64,000 nucleotides of DNA from Porites lobata (Eukaryota; Cnidaria; Anthozoa; Scleractinia; Poritidae), in the NCBI GenBank assembly GCA_942486035.1, contig CALNXK010000016.1:2355001-2419000 (forward strand), in the 5' to 3' direction. The position numbers were made by a program, and so were the translations under genes. Positions 23,804 through 34,913 of the stretch are shown here, in pieces (the first letter of the stretch is position 1; each line of letters opens with the position of its first letter). The notes below the pieces were generated by a model, which saw nothing but the letters and a program-made list of their open reading frames with translations, did no database searches and was not told the DNA's origin.

Positions 23804-25190
23804 CTTCCGCGCAACAAAAAAAAAATATAGAACAAACGACAAAACAAAACCCGTTTTCCGACCAGACCAGACCAAATCCATACCCGTTTTCAGACCTGAT
23901 CTTTAGGCAGAAGTAATGTCATCATCTCAAAGAAAAAAAATTCTTTAAAGCCATTTCGAAATCACATATTTCTCTTTATTGGTTACTAATTTGGAGTTGA
24001 AACGATAATTAAGTTCATGCACTCCTGTAACTCCCTCGAAAATCATACTCGATTCTAGACCAAAATGGGCAAAATCTATACCCGTTTTAAGACCAAAAAG
24101 TGCGCAAAAAGAAACCATACCCTTTGGGACGACACATACCAGAACTGAACTGTTTGGCTTATACAAGGGAGTGTCGGTATCCCCCGGGATTTACATGGAG
24201 TTATTTATTGTCAGTATAATCCTGAAATTTGATTTGGTATGCTACTACTTGTCCCCTAGTAGCAATGAAAAACGCTGCTTTGGAGGCGCATTCCCTTTCC
24301 AACGAAACTTTCCAAATTAACTTTTATCTGTGACGTTGGCCGATACTTAACTATTAGACAATGGCAAAATCACAGAACTAATGGACATATAAATATCTTT
24401 ATTACGTGATGATCAAAATTTTATTTTATAAAAATGAATTAAATTTAATTTAAATTTAGTACAAAAAAGTTACACTGATCCCTTGTTGTAATTGAAAAAC
24501 AAAGCTATGTGTTGTCAGGTCAAACTGTAAAGAAGACGCCTACGCGCGTGAATGAAGTAATGCAATGGTATTAGATGAATTCAATAAGAAGTAAATAGCT
24601 GAGTGTGAATGAGAAAGCGGGAATGTTCAGTTACAAGGATGTAAAAATAAAGGATAAAAAAGACAATGAACTGAATAGTTGAAACATCTGATTTCCTACC
24701 TTTGGTGTGGAAACAAAAACTAGATTTTAGGGTTCATTTAAAGTAAACGTACGGGCGTTGATTTACGTTTTGAACTATAATACTTTTTTTTATCTTGTGA
24801 ATACTGAGGGACAAACATCCGAACTGTCAAAGTACAGACAGCTGCTCCCGGTAGTTTGCGATTCTGCGATGTTTTTGATTGGATACCATAAAATTCCGAA
24901 AGTTGCTTCCTTGCGGCTTGCTTCCGTTTATAGCTGTTAACCAGTTTTTGTCCTCTTCTACTCTACAATGCTAGCGAGTTTGAATGAACGCGAGTATTTA
25001 ACCTTAAAAAAAACGATGTGATCCAACCTAAAGACTATCTATGGTTTAATCTTGTCCAAAAAACATACATAGAAATACCGGTGCAAGATTTTACTTTTCA
25101 CAGTAACTTGCTTTTCCTTTTATTATCATGTGTTGTTTAAACAACTGCTTTATATTGTACCGGAAGCATATAATATGCCTCTGATTGTAC
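23804..25190. other. Inner part of the 12.9-kb element, no gene seen
   Basis: About 23,860-24,180 carries a dispersed repeat also seen at about 4,900-5,170 (CCCGTTTTCAGACC blocks). The rest is AT-rich without a recognisable frame. Confidence 0.5.
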
Positions 25191-26729
25191 CTTTTCGATT
25201 TTTTTTCTTTGGTTGCGTCGAATGAGCTTCTGCATACACTAAAACAAAAGTTCAATAGTTTTCTTGCAAGATGTACAATCACATTCTGTCCCCCATTACC
25301 TGGACAGGAGAGTGGTGGTAGTTTGGAGGGGCGGGGGAACCACTCCCTTAAAATAGTTTATAATACATAGTCTAAAATAGTTTATCCTTTAAGGTTTGAA
25401 AGGTTCCCTATCCAGATTTTTCGAATACTCCGTTGTTTTAGAAGCCCGTTTCTTCGAACCAACATCATTTCCCCTAGATTTGCTTCCGTCAGACACTGTC
25501 ATTTTTTAACCGATTTTTCTAACCCTCCATTTTTGGAAACTCCTGATAGTTGAAACTTACTATTTCTCCATGCATTTTTTCGCGAATTAAGAAATCAACA
25601 AAACCGGTTCTAGCTACATGTATACCCCCACAGCTCCGAAGAGGATTATTTATGCATTTTTATCACCTTACAAAGCAATTTAAAAAGTTGTCATTGTGGT
25701 CATAGGAAACTATCCACAATCGATCGTCAAATCCCAGTTCTTGATCTCGCCGAAACTGGCTCAATCCTTACATTTACCTTTTGTTTTACACGCATATGGT
25801 TTGTTCGTAAAAGATGGTACACACATAAATATGAGTGAAACTAACTGTTATTTGCCTCCAGTACCTAAGCAGAAACAATACCACGGTAAAATTATAATCC
25901 CATGAAATTGACTTAAGTCAGGCTTTAAAAAAACAACATGGCAGGAGAACCTTTCAGAGGTCCTCTCTGTGATCATCCAACAACTCAGGGAAGGAATATT
26001 CGTTCGAACTTCAAAAAACTCTTACCTGCTTGTTCCGCTTGTTCGCTTGTTGCAAGGATTTCTTCATCAAGTGCCTAAAAAAGAAGTTCATATTGTAAAA
26101 TTTACGGGGTTTTGCATCTCTTCTACGACCGCCTAAAATTGTTACACATATTTTACCACTTGGAAAAGCTCAGTCTTTTTCCCGTTATGGTAGAAACATG
26201 GGAGAACCCTGAATTTATATTAAGTTGAAGCAAAACTCCAAAAATTACCTGTTTTTCTTCGTCGCTGTCACCTGAAGGCGAAGAATGTAAATAAAAGAGT
26301 GAAAACTGAAACTCTGGATACTATTATTCCACATTCAGCTGTTGCTCTGTTCTTAACTTCACAGTCAACTTTAAATAATTGACTGAGATCGCTGGATCTC
26401 TTGAAAACAACTTTTATTGTTCGAAAAACTGTTCCCCGAACATTTTGAAGTATTGGTAAATCCAATAAAAATTATTGGAACATTATTCCACTGTGCACTT
26501 CCTCTCACTTGATTATAATTATTTGCATGTGCATTTATCTGCTTTGAGTTCTGGTTAGCTCAGTTGAAGTGCATTGTTATTTGAAAATTGATCATTTGCT
26601 CTCTTAAACACTAGCCCTTAATCTACTCAAATATTTATTGGTAATAACAGAATGTAACCTTTAAAGGTATAATTCGGCTCAATGCTTACCGGAAATCACC
26701 TGCAAAGGCTGCACTGAATTTACTTGTAC
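25191..26729 (-). CDS. Candidate chain of four tiny exons inside the element
   Basis: Four stop-free stretches with good splice borders join in one frame on the minus strand: 26,690-26,729 (40 nt), 26,249-26,271 (23 nt), 26,026-26,074 (49 nt, donor GTAAGA) and 25,191-25,238 (48 nt, acceptor after a T-rich tract). Phases run 0-1, 1-0, 0-1, 1-1. The translation is hydrophilic: VQVNSVQPLQVIS, GDSDEEKQ, ALDEEILATSEQAEQA, then YAEAHSTQPKKKNRK. No known domain is recognised. The first exon resembles 29,839-29,878 in length, phase and sequence, suggesting exon duplication. It could be a captured host gene, the element's own gene, or chance. The last phase would also fit the GT exon of NLR-1. Confidence 0.4.
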
Positions 26730-27388
26730 CTTCAAAAAAAAAACCCAACAACAGAACTGAAACATGTATGTGTAGGTGATATTAATAAATGTCAATATTT
26801 TGTCGGAATTATTTAATTCACGGTCAAGAAACAACAATTGTACAAACTGTAAATATATAATGCACTATGACATTTCTAGAATTTTACTCTTGTGCAATTC
26901 TGCTGGGGTAATTGAAGCATAAATAATTTTAAATATTTCTGAAAAGCACTTAAAATTTTATTGATTCCAGCCAAAGCTGTTGAAAAAGAGCAGAACAATT
27001 TGTCCACCTTATAATGAATGATTACTAAAGCAAGACATAAAAAATACGTACCTCCACAACTTAAGAACTTCCAGAGGGTACATTGGTACACATGAAAGAT
27101 ACTTTAAACAGATTATTAATCAAAAAAAATTGCACATGCAGTATGCGGCAAAATTTTTTATTCACTGTTTAAAAGAATAAGGTAGAAGCAAAGGGCAAAG
27201 AGAACAATGAAAGAAAACGAACAAAACAAACATTTACATTAAAGTATTGAAATTGAGTCAGATTATATAATATACTTTATAATAATTAACTCACTGATAA
27301 ATCAAATATCATAAAAACAAAAATCTGCAAACACTTCAAGTTGGTAGATAAATTGATACATGAATTTAAAACAAACAAAAACAGCTTG

Positions 27389-29486
27389 AGCGACGGTAGC
27401 GTGCTTCCCGTTCTATGCTTGATCGTGAAGCTTACACGCGTCAATGTAAAGTTCTTAAGGACTTGCTATCTTCATCAAGAAGTAACTATTATTCAAATCT
27501 AGTTGCTGAGAATCAGTCTAACATGAGATCGCTTTTCGCAGTTTTTAGTAAACTACTTCATCGACGTCATGAGGCGCAGTACCCAAAGCATGATTCCTCG
27601 TCTTCTTTGGCCAATGATTTTGTTCTATTCTTTGGTGACAAGATCAGAAGAATCCGTCGTGACCTTGATCAAGTCCCACCTTTGGATACTGCTGTAGATA
27701 ACGGTACCACACGCTGTCAACTAAACATGTTTTCGACTGTTCCACCGGATGAACTCTTGAGTATCATCGGCTCAACTACCCCTAAGTCCTGTTCCTGGTC
27801 ATGTACTTAAATGTCTGTTTCCTTCTATTCTCCCAGTAATACACAAGATTATCAACCTTTCCTTGGAAACTGGTCGGATACCTGGAATACTTAAACAAGC
27901 TATACTTAAGCCATTGCTCAAAAAGCCCTCTCTGGATTCGATCGACTTCAAGAACTATAGGCCTATTTCTAATCTTCGTTTCACATCCAAAACTATTGAA
28001 AAATGTATTGCTAAACAGCTGATTCAATACTTAGATATTAATGACCTTGGTGAAACATATCAGTCGGCCTATAAGAGAAACCATAGTACAGAGACGGCTC
28101 TTATTAGAGTCCACAATGACATAGCCATGGCAATGGATCAACATAATCCAGTTATCCTAGTACTTCTCGATCTTTCGGCTGCATTTGATACTGTTGATCA
28201 TGGTATCCTCCTTTCGCGACCGTCCAATCGCTTTGGAATTACTGGAACTGTATTGGAATGGTTTCGATCATATCTTTCTGATCGTACACAGTTTGTACAG
28301 GTTAATGGTGCGTGCTCTGCTTCTTATTTTCTTGAGTTTGGTGTACCGCAGGGATCCGTTCTTGGCCCGTTGTTATATTCAATGTACACATCCCCTCTAG
28401 GCGAGATTGCTCGACGTCATCAAATGTTCTATCACTTTTATGCTGATGACACTCAGCTATATATTACGTTCAGGACGTCGTCTGTTTCTGATATGAATCT
28501 GAGTAACGCCAAATTGGTAAACTGTGTTCGGGACATGGACGCATGGATGCTTTCCAACAAGCTGAAATTAAATAAAGACAAGTCCGAAGTTCTCGTAATA
28601 TCCTCTTCCTATCGACCTCGGCCACCACTATCTTCTGTTGATATATGTAATGAGACTGTATCCTGCTCCCCCAGTGCACGCAACATTGGAGTTATCTTTG
28701 ATCAGTCCCTTTGTATGGCTCTTCATGTCAATGCAGTCTGTCAATCGTCCTTTTTCCATCTTCGTAACATTGGTTTCATACGCAAATATCTTACTTATGA
28801 TGCTGCAAAGATCATTATTCATGCCTTCGTAATTTCTAAACTTGATTACTGTAATTCTTTATTGTACGGCCTACCATCCTATCTTATTCGGAAGCTTCAA
28901 CATGTTCAAAATTCTACTGCTCGCCTTGTCAACCAGTGTCCAAGATTTTGCCATATTACTCCAGTCATGAGGGATCTTCACTGGCTCCCTGTCTCCTTTA
29001 TTTCCGTATTGAATTTAAAATTATGTTAATTACTAACAAAGTACTACATGATCGAGCTCCAATCTATATACAGGAACTCCTTCAATTGTATACACCCAGC
29101 TGCAATCTTAGATCCTCTAATAGAAATGTATTAGTTAAACCCTATTTTAATCTCAATTCGTATGGTAAACGAGCTTTTTCTGTTGCTGCTCCGGAACTTT
29201 GGAATAACTTACCTGAGGATATTAAATCTGCAAACTCAATTGATGATTTTAAACGCAAACTTAAAACATTTCTTTTTATGCGAGCTTATAAATCCTGACG
29301 TTTTTGTTTGTTATCTGATTTTTTATCTATTGTGTACATTTATCTACTTTGTAGTTAACGTCTAGTTTTAATGTCAATTTCTTGGGATTATTTTTACTTT
29401 TTAGTTCTATCTAATTTTTTGTAAACAGCGCCTTTGAATCTTGTAGAAAAGGATGGATTATTATTATTATTATTATTATTATTATC
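27389..29486 (+). mobile_element. 5'-truncated LINE with reverse transcriptase and (ATT)n tail
   Basis: CR1/L2-like non-LTR retrotransposon lacking the endonuclease. Frames: pre-RT part at 27,415-27,810; RT at 27,863-29,029 with LDLSAAFDTVDH, GVPQGSVLGPLL and the catalytic FYADDTQLY; and the C-terminal part at 28,936-29,298 (ELWNNLPEDIK). At least two frameshifts (near 27,790 and 29,000) break the single frame. The tail is (ATT)n at 29,458-29,485. It is nested in the 12.9-kb element, opposite to the small exons, and ends about 16 bp from the donor of the exon at 29,501-29,617. The 5' border is approximate. It is dead as read. Confidence 0.9.
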
Positions 29487-29500
29487 ATTTAAGGGCTCAC

Positions 29501-29878
29501 ATTGGGTAGTATTTCCTTGTGAGTTAGCATTAACTTGAAGCTTAATGTTGGTTTCTTCCACCCGCTGGGGATCGGCTTCCCCTGGCATTTGGTCAGAAAC
29601 TGCAATGTTTTCTGAGACTAATAATACAAGATACGTTGGATACACCTATGACTTCTAGATGCAAATGAAAGCCTTTGGTTTCCTTTGACACAAGACTTTA
29701 GAGCTTATACACTTGTGCTTGCGTCCCCAGTGAAAACCAGGCATATGTGCTAATAATGTACTATCTGAATCCTTTTTGCTGAGAATATTTTTTAATGTTA
29801 ACTACTTAATCACAGGCAAAAGAAGGTTAAATACTTACTAGTGATCACTGGCACGGCTTGAGCTGGATAAACTTGCTG
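29501..29878 (-). CDS. Candidate exon pair upstream of the nested LINE
   Basis: Exon 29,839-29,878 (40 nt, phase 0-1, donor GTAAGT) encodes QQVYPAQAVPVIT. It splices in frame to 29,501-29,617 (117 nt, phase 1-1, acceptor TATTATTAG, donor GTGAGC), encoding SENIAVSDQMPGEADPQ and then a polar stretch to NTTQ. The 40-nt exon is paralogous to 26,690-26,729. No domain is recognised. The good splice sites, the compatible phases and the repeated exon together make chance less likely, but there is no long frame to confirm coding. It probably belongs with the exons at 25,191-26,729. Confidence 0.4.
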
Positions 29879-32651
29879 CTTAAAAAAACAATAGAAAACT
29901 TAGGGGGTATGTGCTGTACCAACTTTTCAATAATCATAAAGGGAAATTTAAAAATTTAAAAATTAATTAATGAACCATTAAAAAAATCAGGTTACTTTGA
30001 TCAACAGGCGAATTCATGCGTGAACATATATGATAGCCGTAAACATAAGATGCACAAAAGTTTGATCTCTAGGCTTAAAGCCCAGTGGGGGAGAGGGTAC
30101 TCCAGATTAAAAGTGACAGGAATGATTTAATGGTTAAAAAAATCCCTAGGGCTTCAAACAAAACCCCCAAAAATCCGTGGACCAAAATTTAACCCCATTA
30201 AAAACCCATGCTGGATTTCCAAGCTATCAAAATTTCCAGAAAGCATTTATTTACATGACATAATTATAACACAAAAAATAGAAACATTAGTTTTGAATAA
30301 CCAAAAAATCCCTTTATGCTTAAAATATAGCCAAAAATGGGATAGGGCAAGGAAATATAAATACATACTTTAACATTTATAGAACTTCCATTACAGGGTG
30401 TAGGTGCGTTCTTCGTGCTCAAAAATGCTTTAAAAAAAGATTATTATTTAGAAAGCTATAAGTAATGATTTTTAGAGCAGTTTTCCCTTAATATACACAT
30501 GAATAGTGACACTGTTAATAAGATTTCCTTCGTACAACCAAAAACTTGTCGTCCGTTACTGAAAAGGAGAGAAATGACTGGGTCACATGACTTTTTATCG
30601 CAGTTTTCTTACGCGAAAAAAGGTATTTGTAAGGCTCCTGCTATAAAGAACCTATCATGAATGACCGACTGCCATTGAAGTGAAGTTTCTGAAATCAAGT
30701 TAGGTGATCTTTCTATTCCATTTTATCTACTTCGTAATTTAAAAGGTCCTGAAAACTGAAAGGACATTATTTCCATTTAAAACAAATTTAAAACTACATT
30801 TCTTGGCGGGCGGTCAAAGAACAAATTAAAGAGATTAAAGAACTGACCGTGTCGTAACATACTTGAAATGGAAGTAGACACGGTTAACGATCAAAAGATA
30901 ATTCAAAAAATTTGTTTTTCAAAACTTGCAAAATTGGGTTTTTTTATACATTCGACGCTATTTCAATACGATGTTGAATTTAAAATTACACATTCGAAGC
31001 AAAATCCGGCTTTTTGAAACAGAAACATCGAAAGGCGGGGACTTTTGTGCTTGCCTATGAAGTCAAGTGACTATTGGCCACGGTAAAACAAGGGATTTCA
31101 GTCTTTAAAATGACTGCCATTCCCCACAAAACCTATACGCGTTGATGCAAAGCCCGAAGAGAAAAATAAATTGTTTTGAATTAGACCCCACTCTTGCATT
31201 TGAAGCTTGCACAAAAAATGAAGAAAAGAATTTGGACGTATAAGTAAAGTTAATAGGGGAAGATTTTAGTTACTTAAGGCGCTTTCCATTCAGTGTCAAA
31301 ACTGGTCGACGGCCGTACCATTGCCGGACAAGTCAATTGGCAAATGAAATCGGCTTTTTCAAAGGGTTTTTGCAGAAGAAATACTGTCAGTTAAGTGTAT
31401 ACTATTTAAGATTTGACTGATCTGGCTGAATAGTTCTGATTTTAAGTGAAATTCTCCATACCACAAGAACGGTCTGGCCGGTCAGTTCTGACAGCGGTGA
31501 AAAGAGCCCTTAGTTATGTTAGTAGTTAGTTAATGTTAGCGAGGACTTTGTTGACTCATAGATAGAAATTAACTTCTAAACAGGCCCACTAGTTTCAGGG
31601 GTTCGTTTCAATAAGCCTAGCCGTTTTTTGTATATATAGCGGCTTTCTAGCGCTATGATCCCATTTAATTCGGATTTCATGTTATGTTTTAGTTTATTAT
31701 TCTCGCCAAAAGTACATTCAGTACATTGATTACGAATGAAATCTTTTCAGTAAAAGATGAATGCCAAGGGAGCCTGTAAGGAGCCCATAATGATTCTTTA
31801 AAGGTCTACCTTTATGCAAAGTTAATTATTTAACTATTTAATAATACAGTCATAGGATAATAAAAATACAGTCATAGGATGGACAGTCTTGCTAACTGTA
31901 CACAAATATTTTGATCACAAGTTATTAAACATTTAATTCAAAATAAATCATAGTTAATCAAAAACTCTTGTTTCACGCGCGTTTGGTACATATCCAATTG
32001 CTACCTCGGAATGACCACAGGGGAATACGGACATTATTTAATCATTTAATAAGAACGAGCGTTTCATCTCAAATCTGACTGATATCTTTTCCTTCCACAT
32101 GAGTTCAACATCTTGTGAGTGCCACTTTCAGACTGCAAATTTTTCTGTTCCTTCATCCACCCGGAGCTTTAGCTCGCACACCCTTATCAAAAATAACATT
32201 TTTATAACAGTGTTTAAAGAAGAGGCTATCAGGCCCGTAGTCAGGATTTTTACGGGGAGATGCGATCCAAAGAGTCCGAGAGGGGTGGGGGGAGATTAGG
32301 TGTTCTAAGACTGCATTTCAAGCGGAAAAACTGTTTTTTTTTCTCAAACTTTTACTCTTCAAAAGTACTTTTGTTTTTCAAATAAAGTACTTTACTTTAC
32401 AATCTTTTAGAGTGGCAATGCGGAATGTAACTATTCAAAAGAAAAGAAGTAGAAAGAAAATTGTAAATCCGCATTATGCCCTAGGTATGATGCATGATCT
32501 TTCCATCATGATCTTTCAATAGTGTGCCAAGCTCAAGCTTCCTTGGGTGTTTCCTATAAAAAGATCAATCAAAGACTTCTTTCAGTTCAATGTATATTAG
32601 ATAGCGAATAATAAGAATAATAATTTTTGGTCACAGAAAAACAAAGCAAAG
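29879..32651. other. Inner part of the 12.9-kb element, no gene seen
   Basis: AT-rich DNA. About 30,080-30,360 looks like a dispersed repeat (stretches of 'aaaaatccctagggcttcaa' type). No transposase motif or long frame was found on either strand. Confidence 0.5.
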
Positions 32652-34778
32652 AAAGCATCCCAAGTAAGCAAAGCACACAAGTAAGCTTGAAAGCATCTCA
32701 AGTAAGCAAAGCATCTCAAGCAGGCAAAGTACCTCAAGTAGGCAAAGCATCTCAAGCAAGCAAAGCACCTCAAGTAAGCAAAGCACCTCAAGCAAGTAAA
32801 GCACCTCAAGCAAGCAAAGCACCTCAAGTAAGCAAAGCACCTCAACCAAGTAAAGCACCTCAAGCAAGTAAGGCACCTCAAGCAAGCAAAGCACCTCAAG
32901 CAGGCAAAGCACCTCAAGCAAGCAAAGCATCTCAAGTAAGCAAAGCACCTCAAGCAGGCAAAGCACCTCAAGCAAGCAAAGCAGCTCAAGCAGGCAAAGC
33001 ACCTCAAGCAAGCAAAGCACCTCAAGCAAGCAAAGCACCTTAAGCAGGCAAAGCATCTCAAGTAAGCAAAGCACCTCAATCAAGTAAAGCATCTCAAGTA
33101 AGCAAAGCACCTCAAGCAGGAAAAGCACCTCAAGTAAGCAAAGTATCTCAAGCAAGCAAAGCATCTCAAGTAAGCAAAGCACCTCAAGTAAGCAAAGCAC
33201 CTCAAGCAGGCAAAGCACCTCAAGTAAGCAAAGCATCTCAAGCAAGCAAAGCACCTCAAGCAAGCAAAGCACCTCAAGCAAGTAAAGCACCTCAAGTAAG
33301 CAAAGCACCTCAAGCAAGCAAAGCACCTCAAGCAAGTAAAACACCTCAAGTAAGCAAAGCACCTCAAGCAAGCAAAGCACCTCAAGCAAGCAAAGCATCT
33401 CAAGTAAGCAAAGCACCTCAAGCAGGCAAAGCACCTCAAGCAAGTAAAGCACCTCAAGTAAGCAAAGCACCTCAAGCAAGTAAAGCACCTCAAGCAAGCA
33501 AAGCATCTCAAGTAAGCAAAGCACCTCAAGCAGGCAAAGCACCTCAAGTAAGCAAAGTATCTCAAGCAAGTAAAGCACCTCAAGCAAGCAAAGCACCTCA
33601 AGCAAGCAAAGCACCTCAAGTAAGCAAAGCACCTCAAGCAAGCAAAGCACCTCAAGCAAGTAAAGCACCTCAAGTAAGCAAAGCACCTCAAGCAAGTAAA
33701 GCACCTCAAGTAAGCAAAGCATCTCAAGTAAGCAAAGCACCTCAAGCAGGCAAAGCACCTCAAGTAAGCAAAGTATCTCAAGCAAGTAAAGCACCTCAAG
33801 CAAGCAAAGCACCTCAAGCAAGTAAAGCACCTCAAGTAAGCAAAGCACCTCAAGCAAGCAAAGCACCTCAAGCAAGTAAAACACCTCAAGTAAGCAAAGC
33901 ACCTCAAGCAAGCAAAGCACCTCAAGCAAGCAAAGCATCTCAAGTAAGCAAAGCACCTCAAGCAGGCAAAGCACCTCAAGCAAGTAAAGCACCTCAAGTA
34001 AGCAAAGCACCTCAAGCAAGCAAAGCACCTCAAGCAAGCAAAGCATCTCAAGTAAGCAAAGCACCTCAAGCAAGCTAAAGCACCTTAAGTAAGCAAAGCA
34101 TCTCAAGTAAGCTAAAGCACCTTAAGTAAGCAAAGCATCTCAAGTAAGCTAAGCACCTTAAGTAAGCAAAGCACCTCAAGCAGGCAAAGCACCTCAAGTA
34201 AGCAAAGTATCTAAAGCAAGTAAAGTATCTCAAGTAAGCAAAGCACCTCAAGCAAGCAAAGCACCTCAAGCAAGTAAAGCACCTCAAGCAGGCAAAGCAC
34301 CTCAAGTAAGCAAAGCACCTCAAGTAAGCAAAGCACCTCAAGCAAGCAAAGCATCTCAAGCAAGCAAAGCACCTCAAGCAGGCAAAGCACCTCAAGCAGG
34401 CAAAGCACCTCAAGCAAGCAAAGCACCTCAAGCAAGTAAAGCACCTCAAGCAAGCAAAGCACCTCAAGCAGGCAAAGCACCTCAAGCAGGCAAAGCACCT
34501 CAAGCAGGCAAAGCACCTCAAGCAGGCAAAGCACCTCAGGCGGGCAAAGCACCTCAAGCGGGCAAAGCACCTCAAGCAGGCAAAGCACCTCAAGCAGGCA
34601 AAGCACCTCAAGCAGGCAAAGCACCTGAAGTAAGCCAAGCATCTCAAGTAAGCAAAGCACCTCAAGCAAGCAAAGCACCTCAAGTAAGCCAAGCATCTCA
34701 AGTAAGCAAAGCACCTCAAGCAGGCAAAGCATCTCAAGTAAGTAAAGCACCTCAAGCAGGCAAAGCATCTCAAGTTAG
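32652..34778. repeat. Right subterminal minisatellite, 18-bp unit, inverted to the left array
   Basis: Roughly 115 units of GCAAAGCACCTCAAGCAA and variants, the reverse complement of the left array. Nearly all units are exactly 18 bp, so three frames per strand stay open for hundreds of codons (for example 32,631-34,106 minus); these are artefacts. A higher-order period of 540 bp (30 units) is clear: 33,181-33,490 and 33,721-34,030 differ at only a few bases, which points to recent duplication within the array. Confidence 0.95.
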
Positions 34779-34913
34779 TAGAGAATCATAAGTAAGATAT
34801 ACACCTAAACTAAATTAGAGAAGAAACGTATCTAGCAAGCAAAGCTACCAAAGAAGATAAGTTAGATGAAGTCTATGGACAACTATATGATGGCTTGACA
34901 TGAAGTACTTCCC

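Larger units (their letters stand above)
21998..34913. mobile_element. 12.9-kb element with TIRs, opposed minisatellite arrays and 8-bp target duplication
   Basis: GTTTTTTG flanks the element at 21,990-21,997 and 34,914-34,921. The ends are inverted copies: the left begins GGTAAGTACTTCATGTCAAG and the right, reverse-complemented, GGGAAGTACTTCATGTCAAG, matching for about 40 bp. Just inside are 18-bp minisatellite arrays in opposite orientation (22,062-23,803 and 32,652-34,778). The flanks outside 21,990 and 34,921 join into sequence matching 53,600-53,760 upstream of NLR-2, which is therefore an empty site. An 8-bp duplication fits hAT or other 8-bp families. No transposase frame was seen, so it may be non-autonomous or have a split gene. 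Inside are candidate small exons and a nested LINE. It separates NLR-1 exon 1 from its ancestral upstream DNA. Confidence 0.85.

Noticed and set aside
26560..26600. Possible tRNA-like box (GGTTAGCTCAGTTG)
   Set aside because: Only an A-box-like string; no B box or cloverleaf at proper spacing.
32631..34106. 491-codon leucine/cysteine-rich frame, with similar frames at 22,029-23,745 and 33,080-34,773
   Set aside because: These are products of the 18-bp minisatellite, which is open in several frames and on both strands. There is no start context and no partner sequence.
22062..34778. CRISPR-like array
   Set aside because: Units are contiguous 18-mers without unique spacers, in a eukaryotic genome; this is a minisatellite.
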